NCBI RefSeq assembly: GCF_032116555.1
Contig: NZ_CP134949.1
Span: 186,001-250,000 of the forward strand
DNA: 64,000 nucleotides
Direction of reading: 5' to 3'
Source: Halobaculum sp. XH14
GTDB taxonomy: Archaea > Halobacteriota > Halobacteria > Halobacteriales > Haloferacaceae
Part shown: one piece after another, positions 46,160 to 54,061 of the stretch
How positions within the stretch are numbered: position 1 is the first letter of the stretch
Layout of the letters: each line of letters begins with the position of its first letter
The notes under the pieces: generated by a model
Told to the model about the DNA's origin: nothing
The model's input: the letters and a program-made list of their open reading frames with translations, nothing else
Databases searched by the model: none
Made by a program: the position numbers and the translations under genes

Positions 46160-47568
46160 GCGGCTCCGACCGACCCGGCGACGGATCCGCCGAGCGTTCG
46201 CCGGCGAGTCCGACACGCCTCGCGGTCGTCGGTCTGTCCGCATTCCTCGCGCTCGCGTCCGTCCCGGTCGCCGGCGCGCACGTCGGCGGCCTGGGCGGGA
46301 CCATGGGGCCGGTCGCGGTGCCGACGTGGCTCGTCATCACCACCGGCGGCGGCGTGGTCGGCGCGTCGTTCCTCTTCACCAGCCTGCTCACCGACCGCGG
46401 GCCGATGCACGCCGTCGCCGGCTGGCGGGCCGACGCCGCCGCCCTCGCCCGCCCCGCAGCCCTCGCCCGCCGGGCGCTCCAGGTCGTCGGCGTCCTCGGC
46501 CTCGCGGCGACGCTCGTCTCGGGACTGGTGGGCCCCCTGACGCCGACGGCGAACCTCGCCGTCCTGCTCGTCTGGGGCGGCTGGTGGGCGGGCTTCACGA
46601 TGACGACCTACCTCGCGGGCGACTCGTGGCCCGCGGTGAACCCCTGGCGGACGCTCGCCGGCCTCCTCCCAGCTCTCGACCGCGAGTACCCCGAACGATG
46701 GGGGGCGTGGCCGAGCGTCGTCGGCCTGCTCGCGCTCGTCTGGGTCGAGGTCGTCAGCCCCGTCTCCGACGACCCGCGACTGCTGGTCGCGCTCGTCGTC
46801 GCCTACACCCTCCTCACGCTCGCCGGCGCGGCGACGTTCGGCCGGGACGTCTGGTTCGCCAACGTCGACCCCGTCGCCCGGGTGTTCCGATGGTACGGCC
46901 GCCTCGCGCCGATCCAGCGGACCGAGGACGGCCTCGAACTCGTGGTGCCCGGCGCGGGGCTGGTTCGGACGGTGCCCGAGCGCGAGGACGGCCCGGCGTT
47001 CGTCGTCGCGCTGCTCTGGGTGACGACGTTCGACGGCCTCGTCACGACGCCGCTCTGGGCCGCGGTCGCGGGGCCGCTCGTCGACGCTGGCGTCCCCTCG
47101 TGGCTGCTTTCGCTCGTCGCGCTCGCGGGCGGGTTCGTGCTGTTCTACGCCGCGCTCCTGCGGGCCTCGACGCTCGCCCGCGGGACGGCCGACAGCTACG
47201 TCACCGCCGAGTACGTCCGGCGCGCGCTCGCCCCGTCGCTGGTCCCCATCGCGGCGGGCTACCACCTCGCGCACTACCTGGGCTACTTCCTGGGGCTGGC
47301 GCCCGCGCTGGCGTTCGCAATCGCGAACCCGCTCGGCGGCATCACGGGGCCGACGCTGCTGCTCCCGGACTGGTTCGGGGCGCTCCGGCTCTCGTTCGTC
47401 GTCCTCGGCCACCTCGTCGCCGTGGCGGTCGCACACGTCGTCGTGTTCGAGGTGTTCCCGGGTCGACTCCAGCCGATCCGGAGCCAGTACCCCTTCATCG
47501 TCCTGATGATACTGTACACCATGACCAGCATGTGGATCCTCACACAGCCGTTCGTCCAACCGGTATGA
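46156..47568 (+). CDS. Large multi-pass membrane protein, haloarchaeal
   Basis: The 470-residue protein has about 11 or 12 helices starting near residue 20. Segments include AHVGGLGGTMGPVAVPTWL near the N-terminus, GGWWAGFTMTTYLAGDSWPAVNPWRT, and AGYHLAHYLGYFLGLAP and VVLGHLVAVAVAHVVVFEVF near the C-terminus, whose paired His in helices could hold haem or metal. I do not recognise a family. It is coupled to both neighbours by stop-start overlaps (GTGA upstream, ATGA downstream), so the four proteins probably act as one complex. Confidence 0.72.
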   Translation: MSGSDRPGDGSAERSPASPTRLAVVGLSAFLALASVPVAGAHVGGLGGTMGPVAVPTWLVITTGGGVVGASFLFTSLLTDRGPMHAVAGWRADAAALARPAALARRALQVVGVLGLAATLVSGLVGPLTPTANLAVLLVWGGWWAGFTMTTYLAGDSWPAVNPWRTLAGLLPALDREYPERWGAWPSVVGLLALVWVEVVSPVSDDPRLLVALVVAYTLLTLAGAATFGRDVWFANVDPVARVFRWYGRLAPIQRTEDGLELVVPGAGLVRTVPEREDGPAFVVALLWVTTFDGLVTTPLWAAVAGPLVDAGVPSWLLSLVALAGGFVLFYAALLRASTLARGTADSYVTAEYVRRALAPSLVPIAAGYHLAHYLGYFLGLAPALAFAIANPLGGITGPTLLLPDWFGALRLSFVVLGHLVAVAVAHVVVFEVFPGRLQPIRSQYPFIVLMILYTMTSMWILTQPFVQPV

Positions 47569-47999
47569 CCGAGTCACACGACGCGGGCGGTCCAGGTGAC
47601 GACGTCGGCTCCCCGGTGAGCGACGCGGCGGGCGGGACGGCAGGCGGCGACGCGGAGACGCGCGGTCCGACGGGGACGCGGCACGGGGCCGGCGGCGTCC
47701 GCATCGACGACCCGGACTCCCGTCGCGCCGTCCCGACCAGCGTCCCGGACGGGGAGACGCCCGGCGCGCGGTGCCCCCACTGCGAGCGCCCGTTCCGGAC
47801 CGAACGGCTGCGCGACCTCCACGTCGGCGAGGTCCACGAGGAATCCAGCAGCGACGAGGAACGGGCGGCCCACGAGGACGCCGACGAGGCGGAACTCGAC
47901 GAACTGTTCTTCTATCACATCAAGGTCGTCGTCCTCATCGGCCTGCTGTTCTCGGCGTTCGTGCTCGGCTACACGGTCGTGCTCAGCGGCGCGGGCTAG
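47565..47999 (+). CDS. Zinc-finger protein with C-terminal membrane helix
   Basis: The 144-residue protein has a disordered N-terminal half, a single C2H2-like finger CPHCERPFRTERLRDLHVGEVH (about residues 70-91, split here for reading as CPHC, then HVGEVH), an acidic linker, and one helix (about 118-140, KVVVLIGLLFSAFVLGYTVV). A tail-anchored finger is unusual and would face the cytoplasm. It ends the operon. By recollection a DUF7410-type protein. Possible role: bringing a cytoplasmic partner to the membrane complex. Confidence 0.72.
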   Translation: MTESHDAGGPGDDVGSPVSDAAGGTAGGDAETRGPTGTRHGAGGVRIDDPDSRRAVPTSVPDGETPGARCPHCERPFRTERLRDLHVGEVHEESSSDEERAAHEDADEAELDELFFYHIKVVVLIGLLFSAFVLGYTVVLSGAG

Positions 48000-48004
48000 C
48001 GGGC

Positions 48005-48190
48005 GCTGTGCTTCCTCGCGGAGGCGACGCGCGTGCCGTTCACGCGAGCGAGCGTGAACTCGCGGGGCCGCAGGTCCCGGGTAGTCGTGTCGGACGCGCG
48101 CGAGGGAGGGGAGCGACGGCGAGCGGAGCGAGCCGAGCGAACGAATCGGCTCGGGAGGGGCGTTCGAGGCTGCCGTCACTGAACCCGAGG
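48005..48190. repeat. Dispersed hairpin element, copy G
   Basis: The space before pfdA contains a GTTCACGC/GCGTGAAC hairpin (near 48040), GGCTCGGGAGGGG (48149) and the family right end GTTCGAGGCTGCCGTCACTGA (48162-48182), comparable to CTTTCGAGGC-GTCGTC in copies A and D. It lies downstream of the zinc-finger gene and directly before the possible eL18a remnant. Confidence 0.55.
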
Positions 48191-48246
48191 CGAGACGAGC
48201 CAGGTGAGTCGGAAGGTACTTCCCGCTCGCGGGGCGATTTCGGGCC

Positions 48247-48321
48247 ATGACTCAGTGTTCCGTGAGCGGTGAGTTCCGGACCCGCGAGAATCGGCGCGCG
48301 ACGACGGAGGTGGCCGCATGA
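48247..48321 (+). pseudogene. Possible internally deleted eL18a (LX) remnant
   Basis: A 24-codon frame starts ATG at 48247 and ends in TGA overlapping the pfdA ATG. The peptide contains SVSGEFRTRE, like the start of haloarchaeal eL18a (LX), and ends TEVAA, like its C-terminus, but the middle of about 34 residues is missing. In other haloarchaea eL18a precedes pfdA with just this overlap. The simplest reading is an in-frame internal deletion; chance resemblance is possible. GTACTTCC near 48213 could be a promoter. Confidence 0.45.
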
Positions 48322-48806
48322 GCCTCGGCGGCGGCGGCCAGGGCCAGCAGCAGCTCCAGCAGCTCTCCCAGGAACTGCAGGCGATCGACGAGGAGATCGA
48401 GGCGGTCGAGGCCGACATCGAGGAGGTCCGCCAGGAGCAGCGCGGCATCGACGAGGCCAAGGAGGCCATCGAGACGCTCGACACCGGCTCGACGGTGCAG
48501 GTGCCGCTCGGCGGCGGCGCGTACGTCCGCGCGGAGATCAGCGACATCGACGAGGTCGTCGTCTCGCTCGGCGGCGGCTACGCGGCCGAGCAGGAGGAGG
48601 ACGACGCGGCCGAGGCACTCGACCGCAAGCGCGACGCGCTCGACGACCGCATCGCCGAGCTCCAGACCGAGAAGGGCGAACTCGAGGCCGAGAGCCAGCA
48701 GCTCGAACAGCAGGCCCAGCAGATGCAACAGCAGATGCAGCAACAGCAGATGCAACAGATGCAGCAGACGACCGGCGAGGAGGGCGCGGACGACGGGGAC
48801 GAGTAG
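48318..48806 (+). CDS. pfdA: Prefoldin alpha subunit
   Basis: The 162-residue protein has two coiled-coil arms (about 10-55 and 95-145) around a beta-hairpin core STVQVPLGGGAYVRAEI and VVVSLGGGYAAEQ, the prefoldin alpha pattern. The hexamer with prefoldin beta holds unfolded proteins for the thermosome. The C-terminus is a Gln/Met-rich run (QMQQQMQQQQMQQMQQ). It overlaps the upstream short frame by ATGA and is followed 4 bp later by ftsY. Confidence 0.95.
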   Translation: MSLGGGGQGQQQLQQLSQELQAIDEEIEAVEADIEEVRQEQRGIDEAKEAIETLDTGSTVQVPLGGGAYVRAEISDIDEVVVSLGGGYAAEQEEDDAAEALDRKRDALDDRIAELQTEKGELEAESQQLEQQAQQMQQQMQQQQMQQMQQTTGEEGADDGDE

Positions 48807-48810
48807 GGCG

Positions 48811-49938
48811 ATGTTCGACGGCCTGAAGGACAAGCTCTCCTCGTTCCGCGAGGACGCGGCCGAGGAGGTCGAGGAGAAGGCCACCGAGGCGGAAGCCGAC
48901 GCGGACGCCTCGGACGCGGCGGCCGATGCTGAAGCGTCCGCCGGCGCCCGAGCGAACTCGACCGGCTCGGCGACGGCTGACGCCGACGCTCCGAGCGACG
49001 CCGAAGCCGCCGAATCGACAGACGAGGAGTCGGACGAGGGCGGCTCGTCGGCGAGCCGGTTCCAGCGCGCGGCGGCGTTCGCGACCGGGAAGGTCATCAT
49101 CGAGGAGGAGGACCTGGAGGAGCCCCTCCGGAACCTCGAGATGGCGCTGCTCGGCAGCGACGTGGAGATGAGCGTCGCCGAGGAGATCCTCGACACCGTG
49201 CGCGAGCGGATGCTCGGCGAGAGCCGCGCGCAGATCGAGACGACCGACCAGCTCGTCACGGAGGCGCTCCACGACGCGCTGCTGGAGGTCATCGCCGTCG
49301 GCCAGTTCGACTTCGAGGAGCGGATCGCCGCGGCCGAGAAACCCGTCACCATCGTGTTCACCGGCGTCAACGGCGTCGGCAAGACGACGACCATCGCGAA
49401 GCTCTCCGAGTGGCTCGAAGCCCGCGGCTACTCCTCGGTGCTGGCGAACGGCGACACGTACCGGGCCGGCGCGAACGAGCAGATCCGCGAGCACGCCGAG
49501 GCGCTCGACCGGAAGCTGATCGCCCACGACAAGGGCGGCGACCCGGCGGCGGTCATCTACGACGGCGTGGAGTACGCCGAGGCGAACGACGCCGACGTCG
49601 TGCTGGGCGACACGGCCGGCCGACTCCACACGAGCAACGACCTGATGGCGCAACTGGAGAAGATCGACCGCGTCGTCGACCCCGACCTGACGCTGTTCGT
49701 CGACGAGTCGGTCGCGGGCCAGGACGCGGTCCGGCGTGCCACCGAGTTCGACGACGCGGCCGAGATCGACGGCGTCGTGCTCTCGAAGGCCGACGCGGAC
49801 GCCTCGGGCGGAGCGGCCATCTCCATCGCGTACGTGACGGGCAAGCCGGTGCTGTTTCTCGGCACCGGCCAGGGGTACGACGACCTCGACCGGTTCGACC
49901 CGGAGGAACTGGTCGACGACCTCGTCGGCGGCGAGTAG
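48811..49938 (+). CDS. ftsY: Signal recognition particle receptor FtsY
   Basis: The 375-residue SRP receptor GTPase docks SRP-ribosome complexes at the membrane. An acidic, disordered A-domain (about 10-85) precedes the N-domain helices and the G-domain with GVNGVGKTTTIAKLS (G1), DTYRAGANEQ, GDTAGRLHTSNDLM (G3), SKADADASGG (G4) and GTGQGYDDLDRFDPE. Length is normal for haloarchaea. SRP54 does not follow within the window. Confidence 0.97.
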   Translation: MFDGLKDKLSSFREDAAEEVEEKATEAEADADASDAAADAEASAGARANSTGSATADADAPSDAEAAESTDEESDEGGSSASRFQRAAAFATGKVIIEEEDLEEPLRNLEMALLGSDVEMSVAEEILDTVRERMLGESRAQIETTDQLVTEALHDALLEVIAVGQFDFEERIAAAEKPVTIVFTGVNGVGKTTTIAKLSEWLEARGYSSVLANGDTYRAGANEQIREHAEALDRKLIAHDKGGDPAAVIYDGVEYAEANDADVVLGDTAGRLHTSNDLMAQLEKIDRVVDPDLTLFVDESVAGQDAVRRATEFDDAAEIDGVVLSKADADASGGAAISIAYVTGKPVLFLGTGQGYDDLDRFDPEELVDDLVGGE

Positions 49939-50077
49939 CCCACTTTTCGCTCGCCCGTCGCCGCTCGTCCGTCGCCGACCGTTCCATGACCGGCACAGCT
50001 ACCCGGCCGGCACCCGAGCGACACGACCCCACCCAACGCTTTATCCGGGATAGCGCACCACGTTCACCCGGGAACCC

Positions 50078-50893
50078 ATGCCGACCATCGACGAGAAGCG
50101 CGTCTACGACGCGAAGACGGGGACGACCCGGGCGCTCGTCGCCTCGCCCATCGGCGTCGTCGGCGTCGCGGTCTCGGACGACATCGTGGGCGAGTTCGGC
50201 ATCGACCACCGCTGTGCCGCGCGGGACCTGGCGGCGGCCGGCGACGCGCTCGCGGTCGCCACCGACGAGGACGTGCTGGTCGGCGAGTACGAACCGACCG
50301 ATCACGGCCCGGCGGCAGCGGTCGGGATCGACGGCGACGCGATGCTCGCTGGCGCGCCCGACGGAACCGTCTCTCGGCTCGCACGCGATGCGGACGAGTG
50401 GGTGGAACTCGGGACGGTCGCGGAGCCGAGACGGATGGCCGGCCCGCTCGTCGCGGCCGCCGACGGCGTCCACCGCGTCGCCGGCGGCGTAGTCGAGTAC
50501 GTCGGTCTGGAGGACGCCCGCGACGTGGCGACCGGCGGGACGCCGCTGGCGGCCACCGGGGAGGGCCTCTACACGCTCGGGAACGGCTGGATGCGGGACT
50601 TCGATGGCGCGTTCCGTTCGGTTTCGACCGACCCAGCGGGCGAGCGCGCGGTCGCGGCGACGGGCGCGTCCGTGGTCGAGCGGGTCGGGGACGGCGCCGA
50701 GTGGCGCAGCCACGAGGAGGCCGACGTCGTCGACCTCGCGGTCGACTCCGACCTGCTCGTCGGCGTCACCGGCGACGGCGAGCTGCGGGTGCGGTCGGGC
50801 GGTTCCGCGGACGACGGCGCCGTCGGCGACTGGCGCGGCCGCCACCTCGGCGTCCCCGACGCCTCGGCGGTCGTGCTTCCAGGTACGGAGTAG
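50078..50893 (+). CDS. Haloarchaeal beta-propeller protein (HVO_0234-like)
   Basis: The 271-residue cytoplasmic protein consists of repeated short beta-blades of about 40 residues with the form GxxVAAxGDxLxVAT, such as DLAAAGDALAVATDEDVLVG and LVAAADGVHRVAGGVVEYVG. It has no signal peptide. I recall this family next to PRPP synthetase in Haloferax, as here (73 bp upstream of prs). Function is unknown. The CTTTATCC box at about 50039 is upstream. Confidence 0.7.
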   Translation: MPTIDEKRVYDAKTGTTRALVASPIGVVGVAVSDDIVGEFGIDHRCAARDLAAAGDALAVATDEDVLVGEYEPTDHGPAAAVGIDGDAMLAGAPDGTVSRLARDADEWVELGTVAEPRRMAGPLVAAADGVHRVAGGVVEYVGLEDARDVATGGTPLAATGEGLYTLGNGWMRDFDGAFRSVSTDPAGERAVAATGASVVERVGDGAEWRSHEEADVVDLAVDSDLLVGVTGDGELRVRSGGSADDGAVGDWRGRHLGVPDASAVVLPGTE

Positions 50894-50965
50894 GTTCGGG
50901 CTGGTTGCCGCGCGCGCCCCGCGGAGTAGGAACCGGTTTGTACCCGGGGACGGTTACTCCCGCGT

Positions 50966-51817
50966 ATGCTCGTACCCGGGTCCGCCTCGCAGTCGCTCGC
51001 GGCCGCGCTCGCCGCCGAGACGGGCCGATCGCTCGCCACGCCGGAGTACCGCGTCTTCCCCGACGGCGAGGCGTGCGCCTCGGTGCCCGAGTTCGCGGGC
51101 GAGGAGGCGGTCGTCGTCGCCGCCACCGTCTCGAACGACGCGCTCGTGGAACTGCTCCAGTTACAGGACGCGGTCCGGGAGGCCGGCGCGTCGTCGGTGA
51201 CGACGGTGCTCCCGTACATGGGCTACGCGCGGCAGGACCGTGCGTTCGAGGAGGGACAGCCTGTGTCGGCCCGCGCGGTCGCCCGCGCGGTGTCGACCGG
51301 GACGGATCGCGTCGTGCTGGTGAACCCGCACGAGGACGGCGTCGCCGACTTCTTCGCGGCCGAGACGACCGTGCTCGACGCCGCCCCGCGGCTGGCGACG
51401 CCGCTGCCCGACGACCTCGCGGACCCGCTCTTTCTCGCCCCCGACGAGAGCGCACGCGGCATCGCCGCGGAGACGCGGGACGCGTACGACCGGGGCGCGG
51501 TGGACTACTTCGAGAAGGAGCGCGACTACGACACCGGCGCGGTCACGATCCGGCCGAGCGACGCCGACGCGTCCGGCCGGGACGTGGTCGTCGTCGACGA
51601 CATCATCGCCACCGGGTCGACGATGAGCGAGGCCGTCGCGGCGCTCGTCAAGCGGGGTCCCGAACGCGTGTTCACTGCCTGCGTCCACCCGATGCTGGTC
51701 GGCAACGCGCGGACGAAACTGGCGACTGCGGGCGTCGAGCGCGTGTTCGGCACCGACACCGTCGAGCGCGAGGCGAGCGCCGTCTCGGTCGCGCCGGTCG
51801 TCGCCGACGCGCTCTGA
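50966..51817 (+). CDS. prs: Ribose-phosphate pyrophosphokinase (PRPP synthetase)
   Basis: The 283-residue enzyme makes PRPP from ribose-5-phosphate and ATP for nucleotide, His and Trp synthesis. EYRVFPDGEA, the catalytic flexible region YMGYARQDRAFEEGQPVSARAVA (read as YARQDR), and the PRPP loop VVVDDIIATGSTMSEA are conserved. Its length is that of the shorter archaeal (class III-like) form. RpiA elsewhere in the window supplies its substrate. Confidence 0.95.
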   Translation: MLVPGSASQSLAAALAAETGRSLATPEYRVFPDGEACASVPEFAGEEAVVVAATVSNDALVELLQLQDAVREAGASSVTTVLPYMGYARQDRAFEEGQPVSARAVARAVSTGTDRVVLVNPHEDGVADFFAAETTVLDAAPRLATPLPDDLADPLFLAPDESARGIAAETRDAYDRGAVDYFEKERDYDTGAVTIRPSDADASGRDVVVVDDIIATGSTMSEAVAALVKRGPERVFTACVHPMLVGNARTKLATAGVERVFGTDTVEREASAVSVAPVVADAL

Positions 51818-51856
51818 TCGGTTCCGGTTTCGTCTCCCAGTTCGTCCGGCGGCTAC

Positions 51857-52102
51857 TCAGTCCGCGAGGTACGCACGGGTCTTCGGGAGGAACGCCTCGT
51901 ACCCACAGAGGTAGAGCCCCCAGACGAGCGCGACGGCCGCGAGGACGAAATCGACCATGGCGTACTCGAGGTTACCCGCCGCGAAGGCGAGTTCGCCGGC
52001 GTGTTCGAAGTGGACGCCGAGTCCGGTCAGGCCGACGGTCCCGAGTGCGGTGACGAGCCACTCGGCGAACGCCCAGAGGGCGTCGAAGAGGTTGTCTCGC
52101 AT
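51857..52102 (-). CDS. Small two-helix membrane protein
   Basis: An 81-residue protein, MRDNLFDALWAFAEWLV at the start, with helices about 10-30 and 48-68, and a C-terminus FLPKTRAYLAD. Not recognised. It lies divergent from the membrane protein gene at 52198 across 95 bp. ATG at 52102 is preferred to longer in-frame starts, which add basic low-complexity residues. Confidence 0.65.
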   Translation of the reverse strand: MRDNLFDALWAFAEWLVTALGTVGLTGLGVHFEHAGELAFAAGNLEYAMVDFVLAAVALVWGLYLCGYEAFLPKTRAYLAD

Positions 52103-52197
52103 ACGCTTCCTCTCTCCAGGGTGGTTCTGGGTCTTTCGGTCCCGGCGGTCGCGTCCGGACCGAAAAGCACAGGGTCGCGTGCGGGCCACCGGGAGTC

Positions 52198-52425
52198 ATG
52201 GGCCGTTACGGCGACATCGACTACGCGCGACTGACGAAGGGCGGCGTCGGGCTCAGCCTCGTCGTGTTCGCGCTCGCGTTCCTCGTCCAGATGGGTGCAA
52301 GCGCAACCGGGACCGCGCTCCCCGGGTGGGAGACCACGCTGCTGACCGACCTTGAGTACCTGAGCATCCTCGGCGTCGTGATCTCCGTCTTCGTGTTCGG
52401 CATCTTCCTCCCCCTGACGGAGTGA
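52198..52425 (+). CDS. Small two-helix membrane protein
   Basis: A 75-residue protein: GRYGDIDYARLTKGGVGLSL leads into one helix (about 16-36), then a loop, and a second helix about 55-72 (LSILGVVISVFVFGIFLPL). A haloarchaeal small conserved type I cannot name. The TGA overlaps the ATG of the uracil-DNA glycosylase gene, so they are translated together. Confidence 0.7.
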   Translation: MGRYGDIDYARLTKGGVGLSLVVFALAFLVQMGASATGTALPGWETTLLTDLEYLSILGVVISVFVFGIFLPLTE

Positions 52426-53090
52426 TGCCGTCCGCCCCCGGCGACGGCGGGGCGGGCCGTCGGGGTCGCGACTTCCCCGACCACCCCGATCCCGAGGACC
52501 GACTGGTTCTGGACCCCGACTGCGAGCGCTGTCCCGCGCTCGCCGACTCACGCACCTGCATCTCTTGGGGCAACGGTCCCCGCGACGCGGACGTCCTGGT
52601 CGTCGGCGAGGCACCCGGCGCGGGCGACCCCGACGCCGGAACCTGGAAGGGCGGGAACCACACGGGCTGTGCGTACACCTCGCGCCACTCCGGGCGGCGA
52701 ATCCGGACGCTGTTCGCCGACCTGGGCTACGCCGACCGGACGTTCTACACGAACGCGGCCAAGTGCTTCCCTGCGGGCGAGGACGGAAGCAACCGCGAGC
52801 CGACGGCCACGGAACTGGCGAACTGCCGGGGGCACCTCGAATCCGAACTCGCCGTCGTCGACCCCGCGATCGTCGTCGCGACCGGGAAACACGCCACCGA
52901 GACGCTGCTCGCGTTCGAGGGCCGGGCGCTCGACGGCTTCCTCGACTCGGTCTGTGACCCCGTCGACCTCCCGGGGCTCGACGTCACGCTGCTCCCCGTC
53001 CTCCACCCGAGTTATCAGGAGGTGTGGCTCTCGCGGCTCGGCCTGAGCGAGGCCGAATATCGCGAGCGAATCGCCGCCCGCCTCCCCTGA
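52425..53090 (+). CDS. Uracil-DNA glycosylase superfamily protein
   Basis: The 221-residue protein matches iron-sulfur UDGs: CERCPAL with paired Cys, motif VVGEAPGAGD, AAKCFPAG and NCRGHL with two further Cys suited to a [4Fe-4S] cluster, and LPVLHPSYQE as the third motif. It should remove uracil or a related base from DNA. It is coupled by TGATG to the small membrane gene. Whether it is the main UDG is uncertain because the insert around the active site departs from family 4. Confidence 0.88.
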   Translation: MPSAPGDGGAGRRGRDFPDHPDPEDRLVLDPDCERCPALADSRTCISWGNGPRDADVLVVGEAPGAGDPDAGTWKGGNHTGCAYTSRHSGRRIRTLFADLGYADRTFYTNAAKCFPAGEDGSNREPTATELANCRGHLESELAVVDPAIVVATGKHATETLLAFEGRALDGFLDSVCDPVDLPGLDVTLLPVLHPSYQEVWLSRLGLSEAEYRERIAARLP

Positions 53091-53204
53091 TCGCTTTCGG
53101 CCGACCCGTTTCGCCCGCGATGATCCCGACCAGCCGACCGGAATCGCACGGCCGGATTCCCCCTGCGACGCGTCCGAATCCCCGGGAGCGACGACGGACC
53201 GGCA

Positions 53205-53515
53205 AACCGACGGGTGGGAATGGAAGGGGCCGCGGTTCTCGGGGACGTTCACGAGACGCACGACGTCTCGTGAGCTCACGAGAGCGTTGCTCTCGTGAAC
53301 GGCGCGGACCGTCAAGCACCGTGGTTCGAGAGAGCGAAGCTCTCTCGTCAGTACGGGAAACCAACGGTTTCCCGTCAGCAGTCGGATTCCGCCGGAATCC
53401 GATGGCATCACGAAAATCTTCGATTTTCGAACGACAGCGAGCGAAGCGAGCGAGGAGCGCAGCGGCCGCACCGAGCCGAGAGCCGCGGGGGCGTCCGCGG
53501 TCATCACTACGTTAC
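53205..53515. repeat. Dispersed hairpin element, copy H (longest hairpin train)
   Basis: Terminal inverted repeats CCGCGGTTCTCGG (53230-53242) and CCGAGAGCCGCGG (53476-53488), one mismatch, bound six perfect hairpins in a row: stems/loops 53250-53272 (9/5), 53276-53298 (10/3), 53327-53347 (9/3), 53353-53375 (10/3), 53382-53402 (9/3) and 53411-53429 (8/3). The outer left 33 bp equals the complement of the copy B right end; 53463-53492 equals the complement of copy C. The 509-bp gap holds no gene. Confidence 0.8.
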
Positions 53516-53599
53516 CCGAATCGAACCCCACCACCCCCATGCTCACATTCCATCAGAATCGCCCGTAGATTCAAGCGACTCACCGACCACACCCCACAC

Positions 53600-54019
53600 A
53601 TGAGCGAGGACTGCATCTTCTGTGCGATCATCGCGGGGGAGATCACCGGACGAACCGTCGCCGAGACCGACGACGCGCTCGCGTTCCTCGACGCGAACCC
53701 GCTCTCGCCGGGCCACACGCTCGTGGTCCCGAAGGCCCACCACACCAGAGTCGCGGACATGTCCGCCGCCGAGTCGCGCGCGGTGTTCGATCTCGTCCAC
53801 GAGCTCGCCCCGCGCATCGAGGAAGCCGTGGACGCCGACGCTCACACCATCGCCGTCAACGACGGCCCCGAGGCCGGCCAGGAGGTGCCCCACGCACACG
53901 TCCACGTCATCCCCCGGTTCGCGGACGACGACGGCGGCCCGATCCACGCCGTCGCGGGCAGCCCCCTGGAGCTCTCGGACGAGGAACTCGACGAGATTGC
54001 CGAATCAATTTCGACATAG
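53600..54019 (+). CDS. HIT family nucleotide hydrolase/transferase
   Basis: The 139-residue protein begins CIFCAIIAGEI, has FLDANPLSPGHTLVVPK and the His triad VPHAHVHVIPRF. HIT proteins cleave nucleoside phosphoramidates or dinucleoside polyphosphates. The HINT/Fhit branch cannot be settled, but the CxxC at the start is the zinc-type found in HINT-like archaeal proteins. It is followed by a small gap and the ParA-like gene. Confidence 0.94.
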   Translation: MSEDCIFCAIIAGEITGRTVAETDDALAFLDANPLSPGHTLVVPKAHHTRVADMSAAESRAVFDLVHELAPRIEEAVDADAHTIAVNDGPEAGQEVPHAHVHVIPRFADDDGGPIHAVAGSPLELSDEELDEIAESIST

Positions 54020-54061
54020 CACAACCGAAATTTTATCCCCGGAAGCGCGGTCAGAAGGAGT

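Noticed and set aside
51960-52614. Overlapping long frames around the small membrane genes
   Set aside because: Antisense shadows; the two small membrane proteins have clear helices, and the downstream one is coupled to the UDG gene.
53205-53515. CRISPR array at the hairpin train
   Set aside because: Palindromes differ in sequence, there are no identical direct repeats or unique spacers of even length, and no cas genes occur in the window.
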